NCBI GenBank assembly: GCA_016868055.1
Contig: VGHX01000014.1
Location: forward strand, 1-46,521
Direction of reading: 5' to 3'
Source: Betaproteobacteria bacterium
GTDB lineage: Bacteria; Pseudomonadota; Gammaproteobacteria; Burkholderiales; Burkholderiaceae_D
Length of the DNA: 46,521 nt
The notes beneath the pieces were generated by a model. That model was not told where the DNA came from, did no database searches, and worked only from the letters and a program-made list of their open reading frames with translations. Shown piece by piece: positions 1 to 8,942 of this stretch. The position numbers and the translations under genes are program-made. Position 1 is the first letter of the stretch. Every line of letters begins with the position of its first letter.

Positions 1-270
1 GCTTAAAACTGCTGCAAAGCTGCCGCTGGCGTTGTTGGGGTCGCCTTGCCGTACGTCATGTACTGTCTGCGGCGCCCCCGCCTAGCCATCGGCACCTTTG
101 CAGCAGTTTTTCAACCTACGGGCAGATGGACGCTAGCGTTGTTGCTGCAGCCTTGTAGCAGGTCATGTACCGTCTTCGGAGTTCCTGCTTAGCCATCGAC
201 ACGGTTGCAGCAGTTTTTCAACCTGCGGGCAGATGGACGCTAGCGTTGTTGGGGTCGCCTTGCCGTACGC
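1..270. repeat. 107-bp tandem repeat, about 2.5 copies, with inverted arms
   Basis: The segment GCGTTGTTG recurs at 29, 136 and 243, and GCAGCAGTTTTTCAACCT at 100 and 207, so the period is exactly 107 bp. The third copy stops near 268, and the array may continue left of the window. A perfect 15-bp inverted pair lies at 5-19 (AAAACTGCTGCAAAG) and 96-110, enclosing 76 nt that include the small palindrome GTAC-N5-GTAC at 51-63. Copy 2 has diverged in its first half. The array lies directly beyond the lipA stop on the minus strand, so a lipA transcript would run into it. No open frame of note explains it. It could be an intergenic mosaic or MITE-like element, or a bidirectional terminator. Confidence 0.8.
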
Positions 271-282
271 CTAGACGAGAAA

Positions 283-1254
283 TTAAACGACGCCCGCTTG
301 ATGCGCTTGCTGATCGGCGTGATACGAGCTGCGTACCATCGCACCGACTGCGGCATGCACAAAGCCCATTTTCTTGGCTTCTTGCTCGAACATGTTGAAT
401 GTATCCGGATGCACATAGCGACGCACAGGTAAGTGGTCGCCGCTTGGCATTAGGTATTGACCGATGGTCAGCATATCAACATCGTGCGCGCGAAGATCGC
501 GCATGACTTGAAGAATCTCGTCATCAGTTTCGCCCAGTCCCACCATTAGTCCGGATTTGGTCGGTACATCGGGGCAGAGCGCTTTGAAGCGTTTTAATAG
601 TTCCAGCGAAAAAGCGTAATCAGAGCCGGGGCGCGCCTCGCGGTACAAGCGCGGTACCGTCTCGAGATTGTGGTTCATCACGTCAGGCGGCGCAGCGCGC
701 AAAATGTCCAGCGCGCGGTCGATGCGTCCACGAAAATCAGGCGTCAAAATTTCGATTCGTGTTGACGGTGAGAGTGCGCGTACCTGCTGAATACACTCAA
801 CAAAGTGCGCGGCGCCGCCATCGCGCAAGTCATCACGATCAACCGATGTGATCACCACATAAGAAAGCTTCAGCGCGGCAATAGTGCGTGCCAGATTTTC
901 TGGTTCGTTGACATCGAGCGGATCAGGGCGGCCGTGTCCGACATCGCAGAATGGGCAGCGACGCGTACACTTGTCGCCCATGATCATGAAGGTAGCGGTA
1001 CCTTTGCCAAAACACTCGCCGATGTTCGGGCAAGAGGCTTCTTCACAGACCGTCACTAACTGGTTCTTGCGCAGGATGTCCTTGATCTCGTAAAAGCGTG
1101 TTGTGGGTGAGGCCGCTTTGACCCGTATCCAGTCGGGCTTGGCCAGTCTCTCGGCCGGCACAATCTTGATCGGGATCCGCGCAGTTTTACCTGCGCCCTT
1201 TTGTTTTTGGTTGGGGTCGTACCGCGTATCAAGGGTATCGCTGGAATCTGACAT
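283..1254 (-). CDS. lipA: Lipoyl synthase (radical SAM)
   Basis: LipA inserts two sulfur atoms into the octanoyl chain on carrier-protein domains such as E2 of pyruvate dehydrogenase, making the lipoyl cofactor. The 323-residue protein has the usual family length. Both expected iron-sulfur motifs are visible: the auxiliary-cluster motif [12 protein letters not shown] (C-x4-C-x5-C, around residue 90) and the radical-SAM motif CTRRCPFC (C-x3-C-x2-C). The start is ATG at 1254, three bases after the lipB stop, so the two genes are almost certainly co-transcribed and act in sequence. Downstream of the stop is the 107-bp repeat array. Confidence 0.97.
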   Translation of the reverse strand: MSDSSDTLDTRYDPNQKQKGAGKTARIPIKIVPAERLAKPDWIRVKAASPTTRFYEIKDILRKNQLVTVCEEASCPNIGECFGKGTATFMIMGDKCTRRCPFCDVGHGRPDPLDVNEPENLARTIAALKLSYVVITSVDRDDLRDGGAAHFVECIQQVRALSPSTRIEILTPDFRGRIDRALDILRAAPPDVMNHNLETVPRLYREARPGSDYAFSLELLKRFKALCPDVPTKSGLMVGLGETDDEILQVMRDLRAHDVDMLTIGQYLMPSGDHLPVRRYVHPDTFNMFEQEAKKMGFVHAAVGAMVRSSYHADQQAHQAGVV

Positions 1255-1257
1255 GGT

Positions 1258-1893
1258 TTAGAGCTTCAGGTTTTTTTCAAGCGCGCGCGCGAGTTGATCT
1301 TGCACTTCGTCGAGGCTGGCTCGCACGCCCAGGGTATGCAGATCGATCGTCGCCAGGCCGGCGTAGCCACACGGGTTAATCCAGCCGAACGGTTGCAGAT
1401 CCATCGCAACATTGAGCGATACGCCATGGTAGGTGCAGCCGTTGGCGCGAATCTTCAAGCCCAAGGCCGCCACTTTCGCGCCGCGCCAGTCACCGTCTGC
1501 GATGTAAATACCAGGCGCGCCAGCCTTGCGCTCACCAGCACAATTATACGTGTCGAGCGTATCGATCACGGCTTGCTCGATGCGATATACAAAGTCACGC
1601 GGCAGCAGTCGCCGACCATCACGGCGCAGATCAAATAGCAGATAGGCAATCGCCTGGCCCGGGCCGTGGTAAGTGACTTCACCCCCTCGGTCGGTTTGAA
1701 CCACCGGAAGATGATGCGCATTAATCACGTGGGCCGGGTCGGCGCCGAGACCAAGGGTGAACACCGGCGGGTGCTCAACCAGCCACAGCTGGTCTTGGGT
1801 TTGACTGTCTCGCGCGTCGGTGAAACTGCGCATGGCGGCAAAGCACTGCTCATAAGGCTCGAGGCCGCGGCGCAGGATCAGCAGCGTAGACAT
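1258..1893 (-). CDS. lipB: Lipoyl(octanoyl) transferase
   Basis: LipB moves octanoate from acyl carrier protein onto the lysine of lipoyl domains, the step before LipA. The 211-residue protein shows the family signature [12 protein letters not shown] near residue 70, the catalytic lysine region KVAALGLKI near 140, and the nucleophile cysteine in NPCGYAGL near 175. It sits between DUF493 (4-bp gap) and lipA (3-bp gap) on the minus strand, the standard betaproteobacterial order. Confidence 0.97.
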   Translation of the reverse strand: MSTLLILRRGLEPYEQCFAAMRSFTDARDSQTQDQLWLVEHPPVFTLGLGADPAHVINAHHLPVVQTDRGGEVTYHGPGQAIAYLLFDLRRDGRRLLPRDFVYRIEQAVIDTLDTYNCAGERKAGAPGIYIADGDWRGAKVAALGLKIRANGCTYHGVSLNVAMDLQPFGWINPCGYAGLATIDLHTLGVRASLDEVQDQLARALEKNLKL

Positions 1894-1898
1894 GCGCG

Positions 1899-2168
1899 CT
1901 ACAGCACCACCTTAACCATCGCATGCGAAGACAGCTCTCGATAAAGATTATCAAGCTGTTCGCGACTCGTCGCGCGTACGGTCACCGTAAGCGCCAGATA
2001 ATTTCCTTTGGAAGAGGGGCGCATACTCATTTTGCCGGCATGGAAATCAGGATCATGGCGCTGTACTAAGTCGACCATCGTCTGCGCGAAAGTGTCTTGC
2101 ATCACGCCCATGATCTTGATGGGAAAATCACTGGGGTACTCAATCAAGCTGTCTGTGGGCAGTGGCAT
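1899..2168 (-). CDS. DUF493 family protein (YbeD-like)
   Basis: This 89-residue protein matches the YbeD/DUF493 family in length, sequence and position next to lipB. Recognisable parts are the N-terminal [11 protein letters not shown] and the C-terminal half ending VKVVL. The family is a small ACT-like alpha/beta fold whose biochemical role is not settled. The link to lipoate genes is positional only. In many Burkholderiales a D-amino-acid aminotransferase gene separates this gene from the carboxypeptidase. Here only 57 bp do, so that gene is absent from this locus. Confidence 0.9.
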   Translation of the reverse strand: MPLPTDSLIEYPSDFPIKIMGVMQDTFAQTMVDLVQRHDPDFHAGKMSMRPSSKGNYLALTVTVRATSREQLDNLYRELSSHAMVKVVL

Positions 2169-2225
2169 GCAGTTTCGCTCATGAACCGGCCAAATCGGAA
2201 GACTTCAGGTGCTTTGCCTTGTGCA

Positions 2226-3374
2226 TTAGTGGGGTAACAGCAAACGCAGCGTGTCAATGGTGCGCCCGACAATAGTCGCAGTGGGTGCGGATTCCAGCGC
2301 AAGCAGTGGCACGCTATTGATGACCTGATCATCCGCTAATAGCTTGAGCGTGCCAGTGGGCGCGTTACGCGCAATCGGCGCTACCAGGGGGTCGGCGCGC
2401 TCGACCTGCGTCGTAATCTTGGGCCGAGTACCCTGTGGCACAGTGACGTATACATCGCGATCAAAGCCCAGCTTGATCTCATTGATCGATGACTTCCATA
2501 CGGTTGGCGTCAGTACCACTTGGCCTTTGGCATAAACTTTGTGCGTATCAAAATTCTGGAAGCCCCAATTCAGCAGTTTTTGGCTTTCTTGCGCCCGCAC
2601 TGAATCCGAGCTCGTGCCCAGTACCACCGACAGCATGCGTCTATCACCCTGCACACCATTGGCGCGCTTGGCTGATGCAATCAGGCAGTAGCCAGCGGCT
2701 TGCGTATGTCCAGTCTTGACCCCATCAACAGTCGGATCCAGCCACAGCAATCGGTTCCGGTTGGGTTGCGCTATCTTGTTGTAAGTAAAACTCTTGGTCG
2801 AGTAAATTTTATACAGCTCGGGGAAGTCAGTAATCAGGCGATTAGCCAGCACCGATAAATCACGGGCGGTTGCGTAATTTTCCGGGTGAGGCAAGCCGTG
2901 CGGGTTAGCGAAGTGCGTCTGCCTAAGGCCAAGCGCGGTAGCAGACCGATTCATTTGCTCGACAAATGCTGCCTCGCTGCCAGACACCGCCTCCGCCAGC
3001 GCTACCGCTGCATCATTACCCGATTGAACAATCAGCCCGTACAGCAGATCTTGTACCCGCACAGGTGTAGATGGCTCGATAAACATCTTGGAGCTATCAC
3101 CATCGACCTTCCATGCATTCACCGACACATTCACCGTCTGCTGCAAATCAATACGCTTATCGCGCACGGCTGAAAATGCCAGGTACGCGGTCATAAGCTT
3201 GGTAAGCGATGCGGGTTCAATTCGCAGATCGGGTTCATGCGCTGCGAGAACCTGGCCGCTGCTCGCGTCCATCAGTAACCACGAGCGTGCCGCAATAGTT
3301 GGTGGCGCAAGCGATTGGGCCGTAGCATTAACAAACAAACACAGTGCGACGCAAGCAACCAAAAATTTTTTCAT
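2226..3374 (-). CDS. dacA: D-alanyl-D-alanine carboxypeptidase (PBP5/6 type)
   Basis: A periplasmic low-molecular-weight penicillin-binding protein that removes the terminal D-Ala from peptidoglycan pentapeptides. The chosen start, ATG at 3374, gives 382 residues with a signal peptide cleaved near NATAQ-S. The longer frame to 3401 would need TTG. The active-site motifs are present in order: S56-LT-K59 (PASLTK), SGN (VQSGNDAAVAL, about residue 115) and KTG (VDGVKTGHT, about 220). The C-terminal 100 residues resemble the PBP5 C-terminal beta domain. The symbol dacC would be equally acceptable. Confidence 0.93.
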   Translation of the reverse strand: MKKFLVACVALCLFVNATAQSLAPPTIAARSWLLMDASSGQVLAAHEPDLRIEPASLTKLMTAYLAFSAVRDKRIDLQQTVNVSVNAWKVDGDSSKMFIEPSTPVRVQDLLYGLIVQSGNDAAVALAEAVSGSEAAFVEQMNRSATALGLRQTHFANPHGLPHPENYATARDLSVLANRLITDFPELYKIYSTKSFTYNKIAQPNRNRLLWLDPTVDGVKTGHTQAAGYCLIASAKRANGVQGDRRMLSVVLGTSSDSVRAQESQKLLNWGFQNFDTHKVYAKGQVVLTPTVWKSSINEIKLGFDRDVYVTVPQGTRPKITTQVERADPLVAPIARNAPTGTLKLLADDQVINSVPLLALESAPTATIVGRTIDTLRLLLPH

Positions 3375-3469
3375 TGAATCCAGAGAGTGATGCAGCAACA
3401 ATACTCGCCAGATTATAGCGCCGAGGGCTGGTTCGAGCGGATCAGTCGCAGTAGTGATCGAGCGCGGTG

Positions 3470-4099
3470 CTACTGCGTCGGCCAGGCAGCGATTACCAGT
3501 TGCTTGATATGGTGTAGCTTGCGATGAAAAAAATGATCGGCGCCGGGAATCACCACCACCGGCAGATCTTGCGGGCGCGCCCAGTCAAATACATCGCTGA
3601 GCGGGATGGTCTCATCCTGCTCGCCATGTATCAGTATGGTATTCGACGGTACCGGCGCCATATCCCACTTGCCAGCAGCACAACCAACCAGTACCAATCG
3701 CTCAGCCGGCTTGCCTTGCTCGGCGAGTTGCTGCTGCAGTCTCGATAGCACGAAGGTACCAAATGAGAACCCGGCCATCGCGACTGGCATACCCGGATAT
3801 AGGTTGGTCATATGCGAGTGAAGCAGCGCCATATCATCAGTCTCACCGATACCATGGTCATGCACGCCTGCAGATTCGCCAACACCGCGAAAATTCATCC
3901 GAGCGCATGCATAACCAAGCACGACGAAGGCCCGAGTGAGCGTCTGCACCACCTTGTTATCCATGCTCCCGCCGTATAGCGGGTGGGGATGCGCGATCAG
4001 TGCGATTCCTATCGGTGCCGTGTGCGCCGGCAAGTCGAGCTTGCACTCAAGCGCACCCGCCTGGCCAGCGAGAGAAAAGGATTGGGTATGCGCGTTCAT
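3470..4099 (-). CDS. Alpha/beta hydrolase
   Basis: A 209-residue single-domain alpha/beta hydrolase. It has the oxyanion-region segment HPHPLYGGSMDNKVV near residue 36, the nucleophile elbow GFSFG (G-x-S-x-G) near 110, an acid-bearing segment HGEQDETIPL near 160, and a candidate catalytic histidine in PGADHFFHRK near 190. This pattern matches a widespread uncharacterised proteobacterial group that lacks a signal peptide, so it is probably cytoplasmic. The substrate cannot be told from sequence. The next gene on the same strand, a ferredoxin-like protein, lies 36 bp upstream. Confidence 0.85.
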   Translation of the reverse strand: MNAHTQSFSLAGQAGALECKLDLPAHTAPIGIALIAHPHPLYGGSMDNKVVQTLTRAFVVLGYACARMNFRGVGESAGVHDHGIGETDDMALLHSHMTNLYPGMPVAMAGFSFGTFVLSRLQQQLAEQGKPAERLVLVGCAAGKWDMAPVPSNTILIHGEQDETIPLSDVFDWARPQDLPVVVIPGADHFFHRKLHHIKQLVIAAWPTQ

Positions 4100-4135
4100 G
4101 GTGACGGCAGTGCGCTGCTGATCTTGCTCGCGCTG

Positions 4136-4450
4136 TTAAATTTTCAAGCGCTCGACCACTTGACCCGACAGTAAATGCGAATCGATGATCTCATCGACAT
4201 CCTGCTCATCGACATAGGTGTACCAGACGGCCTCCGGATAAACCACCATGACCGGGCCTTCTTCGCAGCGATCGAGACAGCCTGATTTATTGATACGAAT
4301 TTTTCCCTGACCATTCATATCCAGCGCTTTCAAGCGGCGCTTGGCGTATTCTTGAACGCCTTGAGCGCCTCGCTCTGCACAGCAGGCGCGGCCATCGTCT
4401 CGCACATTGTTGCAGACGAATACATGATGTTGGTAGTAGAGCTCACTCAT
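4136..4450 (-). CDS. (2Fe-2S) ferredoxin, thioredoxin-like fold
   Basis: A 104-residue protein of the thioredoxin-like [2Fe-2S] ferredoxin family, related to the NuoE C-terminal domain and Shethna-type ferredoxins. The likely cluster ligands are Cys in VCNNV near residue 12, CC in GRACCAERG near 24, and the pair in SGCLDRCEEGP near 60. Family members carry electrons, but the partner is not evident here. It lies in a minus-strand run with the hydrolase downstream and the VanZ-type gene upstream. Confidence 0.88.
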   Translation of the reverse strand: MSELYYQHHVFVCNNVRDDGRACCAERGAQGVQEYAKRRLKALDMNGQGKIRINKSGCLDRCEEGPVMVVYPEAVWYTYVDEQDVDEIIDSHLLSGQVVERLKI

Positions 4451-4492
4451 GGGATAGTCAATCGACAGGCAGCATTCGCCAATGATACCGCG

Positions 4493-5680
4493 CTATGCAT
4501 GACGCTGCGGCGGGCTTAACAGAATCCACAAGGCAAACGCGGGCCAGAATAATGAAAGAAACTGTGCCGCGCCATTAAAGTTGAGGAATTTACCTTGCAC
4601 CCATTCGCTCAGCGTCGACAAAAAATACGGATTCGAAGGTAGCACATTCAATAGCAACAGGCAGATCATCAAAGCGGCAATCGCTGCACGACGCTGCGCC
4701 GCGACCGGCGCAAATGATAATCCGGCCAGCATCACCGCACCCACCAGTAATCCGCTTACTGCAGAGGGTGTCAGCCAGGCGAATGCATCCGACGGTGAAA
4801 ACAAAACCGCGTGTGCCAATGCCTTGGTGATGGTGGCGGCGAGTAGCAAGCCCAACGCCAGCAGCAGACGCGGCGCCTGACGTCGGGTCTGACACAGCAG
4901 CGTCAGCACCGCTGCGGTCATGCCAAGCGCAGTTACTACGATCTCGGCTAGCAGAAAGTGCTCGATATCCAAGCTGAAATCGCGCCACAGTAGCTTGCCA
5001 ATATCCACCGGTGTGTCGAGCCAATCGGTCAGCATGGTAGACAAGGTCGGTAGCCACAATCCATGACCGAACAGATAAGGCTGCGGATAAATTTGTGCAA
5101 GCGGCCACAGCACGACGACGATTAATCCGGCGCTTGATCTCGCTCCGAACCAATCCGACTTGAGCGCGCGCAGGCGGCTCTGTCGAAGTACCGGCGCAGA
5201 CAGCCGTTGGCCCGCCAAGGCGCCCATCAAAACGCCGGCGGCGTTGGTGATGAGATCCAGAATACTTGGCACCCGCGACGGCAGATAACTTTGTATGCAT
5301 TCCAGCAGCAGCGCCAGCATCACACCAGCGGTAACCGCGCACAGCACCACGACTGCGCCTGCGACTCGCGGATACAGCGCGAACACGATGAGCGCGCCAA
5401 GCGGCACATAGCCAACGATGTTCGTTATGAGGTCGAACGTGGTCCAGTAACGCGGTAGCCCCTCGAACAAATAGGCCCAGGGCGCCAGGCCGGTGCTGCG
5501 CCAGCTTGCCCATGGATAGCAACTCGCATAGATCACCAGTACCAAGTAGCAGAGTAGTCCGATGCGGACAGTGCTGGAGCCTCGGGCATCCGATCGACTA
5601 TGGCGCGTCGATGAGGTCGTGTGCGGTGGCGGTGCGTCGAACATGCGCGGCAGTGTATTGGAGTTTACGGCGGGCGTCAT
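4493..5680 (-). CDS. VanZ-family membrane protein
   Basis: A 395-residue multi-spanning membrane protein. After a polar N-terminus of about 35 residues comes a hydrophobic VanZ-like region with the characteristic segments PWASWRSTG, FEGLPRYW, DLITNIVGYVPLG and SYLPSRVPSILDLITNAAG. A second half with four or five further membrane segments follows. VanZ gave low-level teicoplanin resistance in enterococci, but most members have unknown function and resistance should not be inferred here. The start is ATG at 5680. The divergent birA begins 30 bp away, so their promoters must lie within one another's coding regions. Confidence 0.85.
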   Translation of the reverse strand: MTPAVNSNTLPRMFDAPPPHTTSSTRHSRSDARGSSTVRIGLLCYLVLVIYASCYPWASWRSTGLAPWAYLFEGLPRYWTTFDLITNIVGYVPLGALIVFALYPRVAGAVVVLCAVTAGVMLALLLECIQSYLPSRVPSILDLITNAAGVLMGALAGQRLSAPVLRQSRLRALKSDWFGARSSAGLIVVVLWPLAQIYPQPYLFGHGLWLPTLSTMLTDWLDTPVDIGKLLWRDFSLDIEHFLLAEIVVTALGMTAAVLTLLCQTRRQAPRLLLALGLLLAATITKALAHAVLFSPSDAFAWLTPSAVSGLLVGAVMLAGLSFAPVAAQRRAAIAALMICLLLLNVLPSNPYFLSTLSEWVQGKFLNFNGAAQFLSLFWPAFALWILLSPPQRHA

Positions 5681-5710
5681 CCGCCTCAGCAGTACCGATA
5701 CAATGCGCGC

Positions 5711-6511
5711 ATGAGTACGCTGCTGGATGCAAATCGAATCACAAGCCTGTGTCGTGCAGCACGCAATGGCTTATTGATTGAGGTGGTGGCCGAGACTGCG
5801 TCGACCAATACTGATTTGCGGCAACGCCTAGAGCATTTATCCGGACCAGTTTTGCGTGTCGCTGAGCGGCAGAGCGCCGGGCGCGGTCGCGCAGGGCGTT
5901 CGTGGCGCGCAGCACCGGGCGATAGTTTGTGCTTTTCGCTTGCTTGGCCATGCACGCGGGGTGTCGGGCGGCTAACGGGATTACCGTTGGCGGTTGGTGT
6001 GGCCATCGCAGCGGCGCTGCGGACGCACGACTATCCGGTAATGCTGAAGTGGCCGAATGATCTGCTGCTTGGCGGCGCAAAACTCGGTGGTGTTGTGGTT
6101 GAGACCAGTACCGGCCGTCGTGATGCGCAGTCGCCGCTGTGGGTAGTCATAGGTGTTGGCTTGAACACCCACCCTAACCATGAGCGTGATAATGACCTGC
6201 CGCACCCTGTTGCGGCGTTGGCTCAGCGCGTAGACCGCGATGCCTTGTTAGCGCTGCTGGCAGATGCTTTGGTTGACATGCTTGCGCAGTTTGATAGAGA
6301 GGGTCTTGGCCCGTTTATTGATCGTTGGCAGCAATGGGACGCTTACGCCGGACATTCAGTGATGGTGACAGATCAAGACACCTTGTTACATGAAGGCATT
6401 GCGCGTGGTATTGATGCCTCCGGTTGTTTGCAGCTGGCGACTGCAGACGGTGTGATTGCGGTAGCGGCGGGCGATGTATCGCTTCGCGTACGATTAAACG
6501 GTGAGGCTTAG
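5711..6511 (+). CDS. birA: Biotin--[acetyl-CoA carboxylase] ligase, monofunctional
   Basis: BirA activates biotin to biotinyl-AMP and attaches it to the carrier protein of acetyl-CoA carboxylase. Starting at ATG 5711 gives 266 residues containing only the catalytic and C-terminal domains. The biotin-binding loop appears as SAGRGRAGRSW near 55, and the catalytic segment as LKWPNDLLLGGAKLGGV near 110. There is no N-terminal helix-turn-helix, so unlike the E. coli protein it should not repress biotin genes. The stop codon abuts the coaX start. A TACAAT hexamer at 5699-5704 sits so close to the ATG that the mRNA may be leaderless. Confidence 0.94.
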   Translation: MSTLLDANRITSLCRAARNGLLIEVVAETASTNTDLRQRLEHLSGPVLRVAERQSAGRGRAGRSWRAAPGDSLCFSLAWPCTRGVGRLTGLPLAVGVAIAAALRTHDYPVMLKWPNDLLLGGAKLGGVVVETSTGRRDAQSPLWVVIGVGLNTHPNHERDNDLPHPVAALAQRVDRDALLALLADALVDMLAQFDREGLGPFIDRWQQWDAYAGHSVMVTDQDTLLHEGIARGIDASGCLQLATADGVIAVAAGDVSLRVRLNGEA

Positions 6512-7261
6512 ATGCTGTTACTCATCGATGCGGGGAACACGCGTGTCAAATGGGCGCTAGCGCATCCCGATGCCGAGGCCGGCCACTGGGAAGCCGCCGG
6601 CGCGCTGTTCCATGCCGAGCTTGATGATTTGGGAAACATACTGGCGCAGCATCACCTGCACCGCGCTTGCATTGCGAATGTGGCTGGCGACGCCATGGCG
6701 GCACAGCTCTCGGCCTTGCTTCAAGCGAGAGGTATGAAAGATACGTCGCTGGACTGGTTTCGTGCTCGGGCGCAGCAAGCGGGTGTGAGTAACAGCTACC
6801 GTGATCCGCAGCAGCTTGGCTGTGATCGCTTTGCCTCTTTGCTTGGCGCGCGCGGGCTATTTCCCGAGCAGTCCTTGATCATTGTGACTGCGGGTACCGC
6901 GACTACGATTGATGCGCTGCATGCCTCTGGTCGGTTCTTGGGCGGCATGATTCTTCCCGGACTTGGCACGATGGCACAGTCACTAGCGCTGAGTACGGCG
7001 CAGCTGCCGCGTGTGGAGACGCACGACGCCCGTCTCGACTTCGCTGACAATACGCTGGATGCGATTGTCAGTGGATGCCTGCACGCGCAAGTCGGCGCGA
7101 TCGCGCAAGCGCGCGCCAAACTACCCGGCGCGCGTTGCCTACTCTCTGGCGGAGCGGCGTCACACCTGCTGCCGTACCTGCCGGCACCTATCGAGCAGGT
7201 CGATCAACTCGTGCTGCGTGGGTTGCATATTGCAGCGTTATCGGAATCTTCGGAGTCGTAA
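6512..7261 (+). CDS. coaX: Type III pantothenate kinase
   Basis: CoaX phosphorylates pantothenate, the first step of coenzyme A synthesis. The 249-residue protein has the ASKHA-type phosphate-binding start LLIDAGNTRVKWAL, the GCDRFASLLGAR segment near 108, the second nucleotide motif IIVTAGTATTIDAL near 128, and GGMILPGLG near 146. It follows birA without a gap and its stop overlaps the next ATG by one base, so three genes form a tight plus-strand operon. Confidence 0.96.
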   Translation: MLLLIDAGNTRVKWALAHPDAEAGHWEAAGALFHAELDDLGNILAQHHLHRACIANVAGDAMAAQLSALLQARGMKDTSLDWFRARAQQAGVSNSYRDPQQLGCDRFASLLGARGLFPEQSLIIVTAGTATTIDALHASGRFLGGMILPGLGTMAQSLALSTAQLPRVETHDARLDFADNTLDAIVSGCLHAQVGAIAQARAKLPGARCLLSGGAASHLLPYLPAPIEQVDQLVLRGLHIAALSESSES

Positions 7262-7899
7262 TGCGGGCTTTGTTTTTCTTGCTGCTGCTGGTGAATATTG
7301 TTCTGTTCTTGATGCTGCAAGCGGTACGTCCTTTCGCAAGCAACTCGGACCATGTGTCGCAGCAGGTGAATGCCGAGCGTCTGCGTTTGGTGGATGGTGC
7401 CGCCGCGCCGGCGTCTTCGGCAAACCCGGCCGCAGTAGCGGGCAGCAGTTGTATCGAGATCGGTGAGTTCCATACGCAAAGCGTAGCGGCGTTCGAGCAG
7501 CAGCTCAGCAAGCTTATGCCCACCCTGAACCCGCAGCGACACGTGGTGCAAGCTGCCACCTCGCAGATGATCTTTATTCCGCCGCTGGCCAATGAGGAGG
7601 CGGCGAATCGGCGCCTGGCGCAGCTACGTGCCATGGGCTTCAATGACAGCGCGGTGATTCGGGATGAGCCAACTCGGCGCTGGGGAATCTCTCTTGGGCG
7701 TTTTACGCGCGCTGAATTAGCGGAGGCGCATCTCGAGAAATTGCGTGCCGCAGGTGTCGGCGATGCGCGAATCGGCGAGTACCCGTTAAACAGCACACGC
7801 TACACGATTCAGATCGTGGTTGACGATGATGCTCAGCGTGAGCAGCTGAAGTCTTTGGCAATGAAGTCTGCCGGCGCTGCCTTACGCGCCTGCCGGTAG
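7261..7899 (+). CDS. SPOR domain-containing membrane protein
   Basis: A 212-residue protein with an N-terminal membrane segment (residues 2-25, [19 protein letters not shown]), a short linker and a C-terminal region that fits a SPOR domain. That region includes [27 protein letters not shown] and [12 protein letters not shown] domains bind denuded septal glycan, so a periplasmic role at the division site is plausible. The ATG overlaps the coaX stop (TAATG), which decides this start over a longer upstream frame. Confidence 0.85.
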   Translation: MRALFFLLLLVNIVLFLMLQAVRPFASNSDHVSQQVNAERLRLVDGAAAPASSANPAAVAGSSCIEIGEFHTQSVAAFEQQLSKLMPTLNPQRHVVQAATSQMIFIPPLANEEAANRRLAQLRAMGFNDSAVIRDEPTRRWGISLGRFTRAELAEAHLEKLRAAGVGDARIGEYPLNSTRYTIQIVVDDDAQREQLKSLAMKSAGAALRACR

Positions 7900-7988
7900 T
7901 CGCGGCAGTCTCGAAAAATCGGCCCGCTCGCTTTGCAGTTGGGAGTAAAATCGCGGGTCTTTTCTGTCCCCATTCAGCGCGCACAGTC

Positions 7989-8876
7989 ATGCCCACTTCT
8001 GCGATCGCCCCCGAGATCAAAGCCGAGATTCTCGCCGAGGCACTGCCCTATATCCGCAAATTCCACGGCAAAACGATCGTCGTCAAATATGGCGGCAACG
8101 CCATGACCGAAGAGCGATTGAAGCACGGCTTCGCGCGCGACGTAATTTTGCTGAAGCTGGTCGGTATGAACCCGGTGGTGGTGCATGGTGGCGGCCCGCA
8201 AATTGACAGCGCACTCAAAAAAATTGGCAAGCAGGGCAGCTTTGTGCAAGGCATGCGCATCACCGATGAGGAGACCATGGAAGTGGTTGAGTGGGTGCTC
8301 GGTGGAGAGGTTCAGCAGGATATCGTCATGCTGATTAACCACTATGGCGGCCAAGCAGTCGGCCTGACGGGTAAAGACGGCGGTCTGATCCGCGCCCGCA
8401 AAATGCAGATGCCCGACAAAGATAAGCCGGGCGAGTATGTTGACATTGGCTTCGTCGGTGAAATCGAGGCGATCAACCCGGCAGTCGTGAAGGCGCTGCA
8501 AGATGACGCCTTTATTCCGATTATCTCGCCGATCGGCTTTGGCATTGACGGCCAGGCCTACAACATCAATGCCGATCTCGTCGCTGGCAAGATTGCGGAA
8601 ATTCTGCGCGCAGAAAAATTGATCATGATGACCAATATCCCTGGCGTACTGGATAAAAGCGGTCAACTGCTCACCAATCTCTCCGCGCGCGAGATCGACG
8701 ATATGTTCGCTGACGGCACTATCTCTGGCGGCATGTTGCCAAAGATTTCGTCGGCGCTTGATGCTGCCAAGTCGGGCGTGAACACGGTGCATATTATCGA
8801 TGGCCGTATCGAGCACTCGCTGCTACTTGAGGTGCTTACCGAGCAGGCATTCGGCACCATGATCCGTTCTCACTAA
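7989..8876 (+). CDS. argB: Acetylglutamate kinase
   Basis: ArgB phosphorylates N-acetylglutamate, the second step of arginine synthesis. The 295-residue protein shows the amino-acid-kinase signatures VVKYGGNAM near residue 34 and [11 protein letters not shown] near 66, the [10 protein letters not shown] segment near 130, and the C-terminal TIHI-type region NTVHIIDGR. The length and N-terminal helix suit the arginine-sensitive hexameric class, so feedback inhibition by arginine is likely but inferred. A TAAAAT hexamer at 7946-7951 could be its -10 box, but no good -35 box is visible. The nucleotidase and slmA genes follow on the same strand. Confidence 0.97.
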   Translation: MPTSAIAPEIKAEILAEALPYIRKFHGKTIVVKYGGNAMTEERLKHGFARDVILLKLVGMNPVVVHGGGPQIDSALKKIGKQGSFVQGMRITDEETMEVVEWVLGGEVQQDIVMLINHYGGQAVGLTGKDGGLIRARKMQMPDKDKPGEYVDIGFVGEIEAINPAVVKALQDDAFIPIISPIGFGIDGQAYNINADLVAGKIAEILRAEKLIMMTNIPGVLDKSGQLLTNLSAREIDDMFADGTISGGMLPKISSALDAAKSGVNTVHIIDGRIEHSLLLEVLTEQAFGTMIRSH

Positions 8877-8942
8877 GCGCCTGTCTGTTCAGGCTGCTTG
8901 CCGCGATCGGCACAGCTCACTCACTACGAAACGAGGTCGCGT

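Noticed and set aside
1-270. CRISPR array
   Set aside because: Only 2.5 copies of a 107-bp unit, no short repeats alternating with unique spacers, and no cas genes in the window.
4590-5522. 310-codon minus-strand frame overlapping the VanZ-type gene
   Set aside because: Very Arg/Ala-rich with no membrane segments. It is a second-phase shadow of the VanZ-type protein, typical of GC-rich DNA.
7974-8816. 280-codon minus-strand frame opposite argB
   Set aside because: It mirrors the argB codons, has no family signature, and argB is certain on the plus strand.
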